64,000 nucleotides of DNA, taken from Przewalskia tangutica. Its lineage: Eukaryota; Streptophyta; Magnoliopsida; Solanales; Solanaceae. Positions 34,001-45,573 of the stretch are shown here, piece by piece. The notes under the pieces are model-generated. The model worked only from the letters and a program-made list of their open reading frames with translations. It did no database searches and was not told the DNA's origin. The first letter of the stretch is position 1; each line of letters starts with the position of its first letter. The stretch lies in contig CM056723.1 of NCBI GenBank assembly GCA_029844215.1, forward strand, positions 85,552,790 to 85,616,789, written 5' to 3'. Made by a program: the position numbers and the translations under genes.

Positions 34001-34356
34001 GTCGATCCTCGCTCTTAGGATCCGATTCAGCGTTTTGGGAAGCTCCGCTTTCTCCGAGGCTTATCTTTGGTATAGTCCCTGTTGTTGTAGGTACTACATT
34101 CAGGGGTATGGCGAACCCGTCCGTCGTTGGTGTTGTAAAACTCTTAGAGTCCTGTAGTCTGTTGTAAAGTTGGGATGAATCGCTCATTCTTGAGATATTT
34201 ATATACTTGCCGAAGGGCACTCTTTTATTTGATAAACTGTGTCTCTTTTACATTGGTTTCATGTCTTATTTTATATTCCGCTGATTACTCTGATGTATGT
34301 CTACTTGGGTGCCCGGGGTAAGGCACCAGTCGCGGGCCCGGGTTCGGGTCGTGACA
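31037..34356 (+). repeat. S1: solo LTR
   Basis: One complete LTR of about 3.32 kb, TGTTATACCCCGTATTTCC to GTCGTGACA, is flanked by identical CCCAA. There is no interior or second LTR, so it arose by recombination between the two LTRs of an inserted element. It carries GTGGGACCCAC at 31367-31377, a TATA box at 31450, the conserved module at about 32588-32770, a degraded CCTATGCGG minisatellite (33300-33560) and a GGTGCC/GGCACC hairpin at 34308-34327. Confidence 0.92.
31450..31458 (+). promoter_or_regulatory. TATA box, S1
   Basis: CTATAAATA followed by a C run. GTGGGACCCAC lies about 75 bp upstream. Confidence 0.75.
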
Positions 34357-34401
34357 CCCAAGACTCTACTAGACACGGTCTGTAGACATTTCGAGGACTA
34401 A

Positions 34402-34415
34402 CTGCTCTGATACCA
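34402..34415 (-). other. Primer-binding site, E4
   Basis: CTGCTCTGATACCA is the exact complement of TGGTATCAGAGCAG. E4's 5' LTR starts three bases further on, at about 34419. The leader between S1 and this site (34362-34401) continues the leader left of S1. Confidence 0.88.
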
Positions 34416-34418
34416 CTC

Positions 34419-35141
34419 TATCACGCCCCAAACCCCGGGCCCGTGACCGGTGCCCTACCTGGGCACCCTTCTACCCATACAACATAAGTAACTCGCGGAA
34501 GGTAAATAATACTCTTTTTTTTTAAAACAAAGGCAAAGCCGAAAAGGCTGTCATAATATATAACACCCCAAATGGGATTACACTGTACAACCATGTTAAC
34601 ACAACTCACGCCAGTCCAACCCACATATGAATACTGCACTTAAGAATTTGACAAGAAACTATGACGGACAAAGCCCCGCTGCACTCAATATACCAAGCCA
34701 TAATGACAAGCTCCGGAACATTGGAGCCATCTCAAAATGCTGAACCAGGATCCTAAGCTCGTGGATCCACAACTGATTACCTAATACCTGCGGACATGAA
34801 CGCAGCCTCCCGAAGGGGGTCAGTACAACATGTACCAAGTATGTAAACATGAAGTACATTAGACATGATCATAACTGTACAAAAAAATGACAGAGGCAAG
34901 TATGAAAATCAAATATCAGATCCTACCGTGCCATATAAAATCAAGAATACCTATCTGTACATATCTATCATGTAATGTGACCATCTGAGTATCTAGTTTC
35001 GCACCATGGACTTTGTCCATGAACCAATTATCAAGTATTATGCCCGCCCCTTCTGGGACGCGATAAAGTCATGTAATCTATGCTACCCTTCCCATTAAGG
35101 TATACTGCCCGGTCCATTCTGGGACTCGATGTAATTATTCA
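34419..35141 (-). repeat. E4 5' LTR, PBS-side part
   Basis: It begins TATCACGCCCC (a variant of TGTCACGACCC) and carries the GGTGCC/GGCACC hairpin at 34449-34467. From 34902 it matches 7569 onward in E4's other LTR. The match ends near 35141, at the position where the other copy enters its minisatellite. There the sequence changes to a second LTR terminus. Confidence 0.78.
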
Positions 35142-37086
35142 TCACGACCGATTCTGCCCGCGATCAAGGTTCCCTACCCGCACCCTTACAGGTATACATC
35201 AGAGATAATCAACGGAACATACATGAAACTTATAAAATAAATCAACAAAAAATAAAAAACAGGTTAGCCGATAAGGCTACCTCCCTGGACGCATATACAT
35301 ACATAACCAAACGCAGTTACATCTTTCTTCTTTACAAACCGACCCACAAGATATGACTACAAACCTCTAAGAGTTTTAACATAACAACTGTGACGGGACA
35401 GGGCCCCGCCATACCCCTGAATATACATGAATCTACAACCTCAGGAAAACCGTACCAAAAGATAAGCCTCTGGAGTAAATGGAGCTTTTTCCCAAAACTG
35501 AACCGAGATCCTAAGAGCAAGGATCACCAACCTGTGTACCTAATACCTGCGGGCATGAAATCAGCCGGCGGGGTCAAGAACAAAAATTACCGAGTATGGA
35601 ATGTAAATAAGGTACAAGAATAAATCATAATCAGATAAATGTAACGAGGGCGATAAAAAAGTAAATACCAGATCCTACCGTGTCATTACAATCTCGTGAA
35701 CTTAATCGCACTTTATTATCTTTTCCCATTTTTCAATAAGAGTTATAGTTAAGTTCTTACGTACATACTTAGGAAAAATCATCGAGTTCATAAACATATA
35801 ACTTACGTATCTTGCATAACATAATCCGGCACTTTATGGAGAGACGCCTCATTTTGGAGTTCACTTTGATTATCCATACGTGATAATGTAACCCGGCCCA
35901 TTTGCGGGACACGGCGAATTCATAAAAAATCTTCCCACGAAGGTATACTGCCCGGCCCATTCTGGGACGCGATAAAGTCATGTAAGTCTGCCCATAAAGG
36001 TATACTGCCCATCCCATTCCTGGGACGCGATAAAGTCATATAGTCTGCACATAAAGGTATACTGTCCGGCCCATTCCTGGGACGCGATAAAGTCATATAG
36101 TCTGCGCATAAAGGTATATTGCCCGGCCCATTCCTGGGACGCGATAAAGTCATATAGTCTGCCCGGTCCATTCCTGGGACGCGATAAAGTCATATAGTCT
36201 GCCCATAAAGGTATACTTCCCGGGCCATTCCAGGAACGCGATAAAGTCATATAGTCTGCCCATAAAGGTATATTGCTCGGCCCATTCCTGGGACGTGATA
36301 AAGTCTCTTTACATAACATTTTAAATCATCTTTTCCTTTCTTCTTAAGTCGTTAGAACAACTTTCCATAAAGCTATTATAACAACCTTTCACTTTAGAGA
36401 ACTTAAGGCACTTTTATTTCTTTTTACATTAGGGAAAATTAAACTCAAAAGTACTACGTACATACATACTTAAAAAGAATCATAAAACTCCTTCTCTTTT
36501 TAAATCCATAAACTTCTTCTTTTAAAAACTCAAGTTACATTCGCTTTTGAAATCAAGCCGCTTAACCTTTGAAATAATTCATGGCAACCAAACTTTTTAA
36601 ATCAAGTCACTCCTTCCTTTAAGAATCAAGTCCCATAACTTGAAAATTAAAGTCTCATAACCTTTTTAGAAATCAAGGTTCATAGTCTTAAAACTTCATA
36701 ACATAAACTCTTTTAATTTAAGTAACATATACTTTTATGAGTTGTGAATAGGTTATACTCGTTTATAACGATCTTATTAAAGCAGCCATGATCTAGAAAA
36801 TATAATACAATTTTGTCTTATCTTAGTTTCTATGCAGATGGAGAATTCTACTCATTTTAATATAATTGATTGTCGATACATTTTCTTTTATTAACGCTGC
36901 AATGGCTTGTTCGATACTTATTCTCATTCGCAAGATGAATTAGCAAAGTCAACTCGACTCCAAATACTTCCTAACGACTCTTACCAACATCCCCCATAAG
37001 ACTTGGTAAGAACTTAGGATAACTTAGACCTACCTTTTTCATAGAGTAAATCAACATACGTACCTCTTAACTTCTAAGAGTATAAG
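35142..37086 (-). repeat. Second minus-strand LTR fragment inside E4's 5' LTR
   Basis: TCATCACGACCGATT at 35140 onward is a fresh LTR terminus. It is followed by GGTTAGCCGATAAGGCTACC and the usual blocks (CATACCCCTGAATATACATG; AGCCTCTGGAG), a minisatellite, the complement of the conserved module (36760-36925) and a segment matching 18250-18340. It is cut at 37086 by E6. It is either a separate insertion or a recombinant continuation of E4's LTR; the missing U3 should lie beyond E6. Confidence 0.6.
35945..36312 (-). repeat. 57/58-bp minisatellite
   Basis: GGGACGCGATAAAGTCATA recurs at about 57-58 bp intervals (GATAAAG at 35971, 36029, 36086 and 36143, then further degraded units). The unit is related to but distinct from the E4 array at 7705. 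Minus-strand open frames here are repeat translations. Confidence 0.85.
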
Positions 37087-37590
37087 TGTTATACCCCGTA
37101 GTTCCAGGGTATATATGTGAGGATGTACGTACGAGAATACGACAGAAATTTTGGAAAGAAAGAAAGATGTGATTTTTCGACGGAAAAGTTTCCGGTTTTT
37201 GTGAAGAAAAAGGTTCGTTAATGGGAATTGGATTCCCAGATTTGGTATTTGGACTTCTTGGATTATTTTAGAATTTTGAGATTTTATTTTCGGAAATGGT
37301 CACGTGGGGCCCACGGGAGAAATTTACGGTTTTGTGGGGCCCGCTTTGTTTTTGAGATTTTCGGTATTTTGGATATTTTCGGAAGACGAAATATTTTGGA
37401 CGAGTCGGGGGGCGACACGTGTCACCCCCATGTGTCACTTGGCCGAATTGGAGGGACAAGTGTTGGCCGAAATGGCCTAACAAGTGGCAAGCCGTCTAGC
37501 AATTTCGTTGGCCATGTGGTGTGGTGGGACCCACACACACATGGCCCAATCTTGACCACCCACTTGACTTGATCTTGGCCCTTGTTTCTT

Positions 37591-37599
37591 CTATAAATA
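37591..37599 (+). promoter_or_regulatory. TATA box, E6 5' LTR
   Basis: CTATAAATA followed by CCCCC; this copy would drive the element transcript. Confidence 0.75.
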
Positions 37600-39469
37600 C
37601 CCCCTTAAGGTTGAAGACTAATTCATCCCATACTTGAAGCTTTTTCAAGCAAAATACTCCCTCCCTTTATGCCTTGTTTCGTCCCCCTCTCCCCTCTTGT
37701 GTAGAAATACTTGGAGTATTATTGTATAAATCCCAAATACCTTGGCCTAGTATCCCTAGTAGTATTCCAAAGTTATTTCAATACTAGGAGCCCGGAAATA
37801 CTACTTTATTCCAATAGTCGCAAAGTGAAACCCTAGAAAAATCTTCCTAGCTTGGTTGTAGTGTTAAGAGAAGTTGTTTAGAAACTTCTAAGGGTCTCTT
37901 GGAGCGGGTTGGAGCGTAAGGAGTTGGAGTTAAACGTTGCTCAGGATCGACTTATAATCTTGGATAATTTTGGGCTTATCGAGGTAATGATCTATGTCCC
38001 CCTATTGTAATTGGATATTACATGCTGTAGTAGTTATACTTGAGTATATTATATTGGAAGGATGATTATAAAGGATTGAACTGTATTTACATTGGATTGT
38101 AATTACAGTAGACTTGTGTAGTATTATTGTGAAGCAGATTTGAACACGTCCGGTTAGACGTGTAATCCCCTGAGAGTTGATGGCGTGCGACCTTGATAGG
38201 AGGAGATTTATGTGATAGCGGGGAGGTCTTTGCGAATTTTACGTAGAATAGGAATCTTGCATTTAGAATATTCTACGAGGAGATCTAGGAGTTGATAGGC
38301 GTTTTGTGGCCTTTATAGGTAAGATTACGAGTAGCGTATTCTACTCAAGAGTGGAAACGGCAGCGTGGTTACATTATTGGAGCGCTTTTGCTAATTGTCG
38401 ATAATCGTCGCGAGGTATGTGAACCTCTTCCTATCTTTTCTAGCATGATTGTTGTGAACTATGTAGTACGGTGACGCATGTGCTAAGTGAATTGGTTGAT
38501 TTAAAACATGGTGTTATAATAGCTTTATGGGAAGTTAGTTATAACGACTTTATGTAGGTAAAAGAATGATTTATTGATTTTAGGAGTTAAGAGACTTGAT
38601 CTTGAAAGATAAGAGACTTGACTTATAAATGACTTGATAGGAAATATTAAGGACTTGGTTTGTGTTAAACAGTTGTGAAACCGCTTTTATGAGAAATGGG
38701 TATTTGGTCTTTAAAAGGAACTTGATTTCTAAAAGAAAAGAGACTTGAGGAATACAAGAGTTTTTGTTTTAAAATATAGACATGGTTTTGTCTTAAATTG
38801 GTTTAAAACATAAAGTGTTATAACAGCTTTATGGGAAGTTAGTTATAACGACTTTATGAAAGCAAAAGAATGGTTTTATCATTGGTTTTAAAATGGTAAC
38901 TTGATTTAAGTATAGTTTACTTGTTTTGAAAAGAGTAAGTATTTGAATTTTAAAGAGTATACTTGATGTTGTTTTAAAAGGAAGGCACTTGGTTTAAAAA
39001 GTATAGAGTACTTGATTTTAAAAGCCTTGTAAAGGTTTTTACGAAAGTAAAGTAATTTGGTTTGAAAAGGAAATATGTTTTTGATACTACGAGTATTAGT
39101 ATCTTTTACGTAAAAAGAGGTCTTTTTGAAAGAATGAAAGTAGGTATTATTTTTTTGGGTTTGAAACCCGTATTGTTGACATAAAATGAAAGTACCTTGA
39201 GTTGTGTGTAACTTGACTATGTTTGCGTGGTGATAGCCTTTGTTGTGCAAGTGTTGTATTTCCGTGCTACCGCGTCTCTCGTTGGAGGGTCGTCTATCTG
39301 GTTGATTGATGGACATACTGACACGATGGGTGGCCCACGAGTATGCTTCCACTTTGATTATTACTTTGTTATTTCCTTTGGACATACTGACACGTTGGGT
39401 GGCCCACGGGTATGGTTCCATTAGGATTATTATTCCATGGACTAGCTCTCCATGAGGTTTTACTGATTC

Positions 39470-39815
39470 GGCTTGGTATCTGGTAGTTGGCTCTCGTACT
39501 TGCCCCGAAGTCGTGGCTGTTTCGCCTTGGTATCTGGTAGTTGGCCTTCGATTGCCTGCTCAGTTTTGTGACGGGTCTCGTGATTCCGCCAGTATCCGGT
39601 AGTTAGTCTTCGTACTTGCCCGCCACCGCGTGGCGCAGCTTGTATCCGTAGTTGGCTTTCGTACTTGCCCTGGGTCAGCTTCGTGGTTTGGTTATATAGA
39701 TTTGTTGGTACGGCTTTGGTATCTGGTAGTTGGCTTTCGTACTGTCCCCGGTCAGTTGATGATGCGACTTGGTATCTGGTAGTTAGCCTTCGTACTTGCC
39801 CCGTACGGTTTTTAT
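39470..39815 (+). repeat. 54-62-bp minisatellite, E6 5' LTR
   Basis: CTTGGTATCTGGTAGTTGGC and CGTACTTGCCC recur roughly every 54-62 bp in about six units. The unit is unrelated to those of E1, E2, E7 and E9. A degraded version sits at about 53940-54190 in the truncated E8 LTR. Confidence 0.82.
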
Positions 39816-40493
39816 GACTCAGGTGGGACCTGATGTTCATGTGTACTTCTTGGTGTGATTATATCATAGACTACCGGCAGTGAGGAAGGTATTCCACGGG
39901 CAGGATTGATGTTGTGGGCGTGAGACCCATTGTTATATTTGAGTAATGACTTTGAGGGCGTGAGTCCCTGACTTGACATGACTGTTTATATATTGTGGAC
40001 TGTAGTTTGGTTATCATACATGTCTCCTGCTTTATATAGACTATTATGATTTCATTTCTGATTTTACGATTTCACATACTTGGTACTGTTGCATCGACCT
40101 CTCGGGCCGCGTCATGCCGCAGTAGAGGTACATCGTTGTGGATCCTCGCCATGGATCACGATTCGGCGTATTGGGAAGCTTCGTTTCTCGAGGCTTATCT
40201 TTGGTATACCCGCTGGTGTAGTTACTTGTACATTCTGGGTATGGCCCTGTCCCGTCGAGTTATGGTTACATTCTTAGAGGTGCGTAGCAATCGCTGTTGT
40301 GGCTTGTAAAAGGATTTAATCGCTCGTGTTGATATATATATGTATATATTCGGAAGGTGACCGCTTTGGTTAGCCTATTTCATACTTTATGTCTTGTCTC
40401 ATGTTTTAGTTTTTATTTCACTGATTTTCTCTCGATGTTGTATCACCAGGTGCAGGGTAGGCACGATCACGCCCGGATCGGTCGTGACAAAAG

Positions 40494-40507
40494 TGGTATC
40501 GAGTAGT
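40494..40507 (+). other. Degraded primer-binding site, E6
   Basis: TGGTATCGAGTAGT stands where TGGTATCAGAGCAG is expected. CAG has become CG and GCAG has become GTAG, which would weaken tRNA pairing if real. Confidence 0.75.
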
Positions 40508-40692
40508 TAGTCCTCGGAAAGTGTCTATGCACCGTGTTCAGTAGTCTTGATTATCGGTGTGTTGTGCACCACATCTATAATCAGGAGGCTGCAGGATATT
40601 TAGGATTGGTTTCCATTCTTCTTACTCTGAGATCGTGCCTTAGAGCTGTGTTGTAAGTTGGACTCCCTCTGACGTATTCTTTTATATCAGTT

Positions 40693-41912
40693 ATGCCTCC
40701 ACGCAAGGCAACCAGAGCCCAGAAGGGAAAGGCAGCAGAGGGAGCTGCGAGTAGAGCACGGAGGGTTACCAGAGCAGAGGCCCAATTTTTACCCCAGGTG
40801 GTGCTACAGACGGCGGATTCTACGATGCCGCCACCCCCAAAGAAGTTTAGAGCGGAAGAAGAGCTATCGAGGCCACGATACCGAGCCTCCACCCCACGGC
40901 GAGCAGAGGATATGGGTTGCAAGGAGATGGCCCAGTTGCTAGTTAGGTTTATGGCGAGACTTGAGGACAGACGGGAGCCGGTGGCACCAATAGTGCACCC
41001 CAGGGCCGATAGTTGGAGACTTCGGGACTTCTTAAGTTGCAGTCCACCAGTGTTCTATGTATCGAGAGCTGAGGATGACCCTCAGGAGTTTATCCGACAG
41101 TTACAGCGGATCATGAGAGTGATCAAGGCTTGTGAGACCGAGTCGGTGGTCTTAGGTTCGCATCGGCTGCGTGATACCGCAATGATCGTTTGATTCGCGA
41201 GCTATCCCGAGGAGGAGTACGCTCAGCGGTATGGGATGAGTTCTCGGGGCATTTCTTGCACATTTCTTGCCCCGCAGATGGCGAGGGCACAGCCGGTTGT
41301 GTTTCGACGCCGAGACAGGAGGACGCGATTCCGGGAGTACAACGTAGAGTTCGACTCGTTGGCTCGATATATCCTCGCGTTAGTAGCTAATATGGAGGGC
41401 GAGTGCACCGCTACGTCACGAGGCTCGATGACTACTGGCGAGGCTTGCTCGGTGTAGCTCTTCAGGGCATGTACATTACCCGCACGCAGCTTATGCACTG
41501 GGTATGAGGCGGAGAGAGGTCGGCGAAATGACCGGGATCGCAGAAGAGGCGAGCAGCAGGTCTTTTGGCAACTTTCGAGGCGGACCGCCTCGAAGAGACT
41601 AGTTATGCGCCTCCGCCAAGACTGAGCGGTCCTCTGATCTTGGCATCCAGTATTGAGGAGCAGTCGTGGCTCGGGTTGAGTTTTCGGGAGTAGTGGTGTT
41701 GACGGATGAGGCCACCCTTACCTCGGTGGCGTTGCGGTAGAATCCATAAGGAGTGTCGTCTGGTTCGGAGGTTGTTTTACATGCGACAGCAGGGCCATTT
41801 TGCGAGAAATTGTCCGACTAGAGGTAGCGCGGATGTAGAAACTCGGCCTTCAGGATCTATGGCTGGTTCATCACCTTCTACACTACATACTGCGCAGGCG
41901 TGCCTATGATTA
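40693..41912 (+). pseudogene. gag: gag remnant with core and zinc finger, E6
   Basis: The first frame (40693-41193, 166 codons) gives MPPRKATRAQKGKAAEGAAS, a variable proline-rich stretch, and then the start of the gag core (RLRDFLSCSPP, DDPQEFIRQLQRIMRVIKA). It breaks at 41182-41196, where ATGATCG replaces the GTCGACTGG of E7. Core sequence then continues in other frames (HFLPP-like near 41260; EYNVEFDSLA near 41335-41365). A nucleocapsid end with QQGHFARNCPTRGSADV lies at about 41775-41835, followed by SGSMAGSSPS. Gag would package element RNA; most breaks fall at CAG/CTG positions of the intact copies. The stop near 41908 precedes the spacer directly, with no pol. Confidence 0.82.
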
Positions 41913-42833
41913 GAGTGAAGCGGTAGATGCGGTATATCCTTAACCCTCAGAGCTTAGTATGCTTGATATAATGATCTTATTATTGTGTGCATGCGGATAG
42001 CGTTGTGTTATTTGTGAGTTAGAAAACATGGTTAGTTGAAAGGTAAGTATGGGGGTATGGAAGGTGTGAACCTTAGAATATTACACGTTGAGACCTTAGA
42101 TGTAAGGCCGTCCTAAGAAAAAGATTTTACGGTTAGTCTTTGTCGAAACACTTGGTATGCGTGAAATGTATTGAGGGATAATTCCTTGGGTTGTGTAGGA
42201 TGAAAGTGGTAGCTTTCAGGACTTGTATAGGTAAGATTGTTCCGGATAGGGGAACAAGAGTCTGGTGCGATTATGGGTCGGGTTAAGGACCATTCACGGG
42301 TCAACCCGCAACCCGCCAGTGGGCCGGTTCGAGGTGGTCCCGCCAGGTGATAGGGTCACGAGGGTGCTAAGCCCAAGTTTAGGTAACCATCGTATGAGTT
42401 CGTGGATGTGTTCGACCAGAATCGAATCGTGAAGGCCGGGAATGGCCTTGAGGGAATTTGAGGCTAGTAAGATGACCAAGTTTGGAGGTGGTAACCTGTG
42501 GTCAGGAAATTAAGCGGTGACTGAAGTGTGGTATGTGTACTAGAAAGAGTTCGGGTGTATGAGAAAGGGACGACGAGTAAGAAGAGAAGTGAACAATGTG
42601 TTATGAGAACGGAAGTGATCATTTCTTTTGTGAAGTGAAGATGCGAAGGGAGTATCCTTTAGACCATGGGTGTGAGCTTTTTGTGATGTTAGAGGTGATT
42701 CCTCGTTGGCTTGGATTTGTATGTTATACTATGGCCATTGATGGCATGATTGGTTTCGTAAGTATAGTAGTGAAGACTATACCGGCGCATGTGTGTTTGG
42801 AGACTTAGAAGGAACATTCGGGACGAATGTTTC
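41913..42833 (+). other. Post-gag spacer of E6
   Basis: About 0.9 kb of non-coding sequence is shared with E7, E8 and E9 (GGTAAGATTGTTCCGGATAG; the CCCGCCAGGTGATAGGGTCA region; GTGATTCCTCGTTGGCTTGG). An inverted repeat GAACATTCGGGACGAATGTT lies just before the PPT at about 42812-42831. Confidence 0.65.
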
Positions 42834-42847
42834 TAAGGGGGGAAGAA
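42834..42847 (+). other. Polypurine tract, E6
   Basis: TAAGGGGGGAAGAA abuts the 3' LTR start TGTTATACC. Confidence 0.92.
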
Positions 42848-43213
42848 TGTTATACCCCGTAGTTCCAGGGTATATATGTGAGGATGTACGTACGAGAATA
42901 CGACCGAAATTTTGGAAAGAAAGAAAGATGTGATTTTTCGACGGAAAGGTTTCCGGTTTTTGTGAAGAAAAAGGTTCGCTAATGGGAATTGGATTCCCAG
43001 ATTTGGTAGTTGGACTTCTTGGATTATTTTAGAATTTTGAGATTTTATTTTCGGAAATGGTCACGTGGGGCCCACGGGAGAAATTTACGGTTTTGTGGGG
43101 CCCGCTTTGTTTTTGAGATTTTCGGTATTTTGGATATTTTCGGAAGACGAAATATTTTGGACGAGTCGGGGGGCGACACGTGTCACCCCCATGTGTCACT
43201 TGGCCGAATTGGA

Positions 43214-43239
43214 GGGACAAGTGGCTAGCCACTTGTCCC
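43214..43239. repeat. Perfect 26-bp palindrome in E6 U3
   Basis: The arms are GGGACAAGTGGCT and AGCCACTTGTCCC. A second inverted repeat, ACAAGTGGC/GCCACTTGT with a 2-bp spacer, follows at 43258-43277. In the 5' LTR (about 37453-37500) one arm of each is missing. Confidence 0.88.
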
Positions 43240-43372
43240 CTTGGCCGAAATGGCCTAACAAGTGGCAAGCCACTTGTCTAGCAATTTCGTTGGCCATGTG
43301 GTGTGGTGGGACCCACACACACATGGCCCAATCTTGACCACCCACTTGACTTGATCTTGGCCCTTGTTTCTT

Positions 43373-43381
43373 CTATAAATA
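43373..43381 (+). promoter_or_regulatory. TATA box, E6 3' LTR
   Basis: CTATAAATA, with GTGGGACCCAC at 43306-43316 upstream. Confidence 0.73.
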
Positions 43382-44888
43382 CCCCCTTAAGGTTGAAGAC
43401 TAATTCATCCCATACTTGAAGCTTTTTCAAGCAAAATACTCCCTCCCTTTATGCCTTGTTTCGTCCCCCTCTCCCCTCTTGTGTAGAAATACTTAGAGTA
43501 TTATTGTATAAATCCCAAATACCTTGGCCTAGTATCCCTAGTAGTATTCCAAAGTTATTTTAATACTAGGAGCCCGGAAATACTACTTTATTCCAATAGT
43601 CGCAAAGTGAAACCCTAGGAAAATCTTCCTAGCTTGGTTGTAGTGTTAAGAGAAGTTGTTTAGAAACTTCTAAGGGTCGCTTGGAGCGGGTTGGAGCGTA
43701 AGGAGTTGGAGCAAAACGTTGCTCAGGATCGACTTATAATCTTGGATAATTTTGGGCTTATCGAGGTAATGATCTATGTCCCCCTATTGTAATTGGATAT
43801 TACATGTTGTAGTAGTTATACTTGAGTATATTATATTGGAAGGATGATTATAAAGGATTGAACTGTATTTACATTGGATTGTATTTACAGTAGACTTGTG
43901 TAGTATTATTGTGAAGCAGATTTGAACACGTCCGGTTAGACGTATAATCCCCTGAGAGTTGTCGGCCCGGTAGCGGACCTTGATAGGGGAGGAGATTTAT
44001 GTGATAGCGGGGAGGTCTTGCGAATTTTACGTAGAATAGGGAATCTTGCATTTAGAATATTCTACGAGGAGATCTAGGAGTTGATAGGCGTTTTGTGGCC
44101 TTTATAGGTTGCAGTACTACGAGTAGCGTATTCTACTTGAAGAGTGGAAACGCCAGCAGGTTACTGATCTTGTGGAGCGTTTTGCTAATTGTCGATAATC
44201 GTCGCGAGGTATGTGAACCTCTTCCTATCTTTTCTAGCATGATTGTTGTGAACTATGTAGTACGTGACGTACATGTGCTAAGTGAATTGGTTGGTTTAAA
44301 ACATAAGGTGTTATAATAGCTTTATGGGAAGTTAGTTATAACGACTTTATGTAGGTAAAAGAATGATTTATTGATTTTAGGAGTTAAGAGACTTGATCTT
44401 GAAAGATAAGAGACATGACTTATAAATGACTTGATAGGAAATATTAAGGACTTGGTTTGTGTTAAACAGTTGTGAAACCGCTTTTATGAGAAATGGGTAT
44501 TTGGTCTTTAAAAGGAACTTGATTTCTAAAAGAAAAGAGACTTGAGGAATTGAAGAGTTTTTGGTTTAAAAGAGAGACATGGTTTTGTCTTAAATTGGTT
44601 TAAAACATAAAGTGTTATAACAGCTTTATGGGAAGTTAGTTATAACGACTTTATGAAAGCAAAAGAATGGTTTTATCATTGGTTTTAAAATGGTAACTTG
44701 ATTTAAGTATAGTTTACTTGTTTTGAAAAGAGTAAGTATTTGAGTTTTAAAGAGTATACTTGATGTTGTTTTAAAAGGAAGGCACTTGGTTTAAAAAGTA
44801 TAGAGTACTTGATTTTAAAAGCCTTGTAAAGGTTTTTACGAAAGTAAAGTAATTTGGTTTGAAAAGGAAATATGTTTTTGATACTACG

Positions 44889-45170
44889 TGTCACGACCCG
44901 TTCCGGGGCCCGTGACTGGTGCCTTACCCGGGCACCCAAGTAGTCATACATCAGAGTAATCAGCGGAAAATAAAACAAGATATGAGACAGTTGTAAAATG
45001 AGACACAGTTTTATCTGAGAAAATGTCGCCTTTCGGCATATATATATAAACATCAAGTTTGGCAGTTACATCCCAACTTTACAATAGACTCTGCACTCTA
45101 GGAATGTAAACAACTATGGCGGGGCCCGCCATACCCCGAATGTACATATATCTACAACATCGTGGAGAAC
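44889..45170 (-). repeat. Minus-strand LTR fragment inserted in E6's 3' LTR
   Basis: It begins TGTCACGACCC and contains the complement of the usual PBS-side blocks (GGTGCCTTACCCGGGCACC hairpin, CCTTTCGGCATATATA, GGCGGGGCCCGCCATACCCC). It breaks off at 45170, where E7 starts. The preceding bases CTACG are the likely TSD; the second copy is not in the window. Confidence 0.8.
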
Positions 45171-45564
45171 TCGTTATACCGTATTTCCGCAGTATGTACG
45201 TGAGGCGTGACGATAAAAGTTTAAGCCTTAAGTTAGGCAAGGACCGAAAATTTTGTGCACAACACACGAAAAGAATCGTTTTCCGACGAAACGTTTTCCA
45301 AACTTTGCGAAGGGAAAAATACGGCTATGCCATTTATTATTTTTGCGAATTTTTCCGAGAGATGAAATATTTTGGACCAACGAGAGGGTGACACTTGTCC
45401 CTCAAGTGGACGGCATTGGGAGGGCATTCCTTGCACGTTTTTTGTGCTTTCTTTTGGTCAAGGGTTAGGTAGGATATTTTGTGTAGTAGATGGATAAGGA
45501 CACATGGATAAATCCTCACCCTACACTTGCACCACACTTGTCTTGATCTTGGCCATTGGTTGGC

Positions 45565-45573
45565 CTATAAATA
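45565..45573 (+). promoter_or_regulatory. TATA box, E7 5' LTR
   Basis: CTATAAATA followed by CCCCC, with the same downstream ATGAACTTCTTCATCC as S1. Confidence 0.73.

Larger units (their letters stand above)
7568..37086 (-). mobile_element. E4: minus-strand host LTR element interrupted by younger insertions
   Basis: Joining 7568-8723, 18245-19749, 29477-29745, 29746-31036 and 34362-35141 gives a minus-strand element: 3' LTR, short interior, PBS (34402-34415) and the start of the 5' LTR. The two LTRs share the segment beginning TATGAAAATCAAATA (7569 and about 34902). The interior totals only about 1.35 kb and has no gag start, protease or RT. E1, E3, E2, S1 and a minus LTR at 35142 lie inside it. 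Its left end is outside the window, and its right end lies beyond E6 and is not seen. Confidence 0.78.
37087..40489 (+). repeat. E6 5' LTR
   Basis: It is about 3.4 kb, TGTTATACCCCGTAGTTCC to GGTCGTGACA. CACGTG overlaps GTGGGGCCCAC at 37301-37314; GACACGTGTC is at 37414-37423, GTGGGACCCAC at 37524-37534 and the TATA box at 37591. The GTTATAAC box is duplicated (about 38510 and 38808). The conserved 180-bp module of other LTRs is missing. Part of a palindrome present at 43214 is deleted near 37460. Confidence 0.9.
37087..44888 (+). mobile_element. E6: gag-only element, 3' LTR interrupted
   Basis: A 5' LTR (37087-40489), degraded PBS, gag, spacer, PPT and first 2.0 kb of the 3' LTR are present. 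The interior is about 2.36 kb and contains no pol. The left flank is ATAAG; the right end is not in the window because the 3' LTR is split at 44889 and does not resume recognisably. Confidence 0.88.
42848..44888 (+). repeat. E6 3' LTR, first part
   Basis: It is nearly identical to 37087 onward, up to GATACTACG at 44880-44888 (compare about 39082-39091). There a minus-strand LTR terminus begins. It keeps the palindromes lost in the 5' LTR. Confidence 0.9.

Noticed and set aside
35920..36319. Minus-strand frames with repeated DYMTLSRPRNGPG-type peptide
   Set aside because: Translation of the 57/58-bp minisatellite; no start context, no domain.
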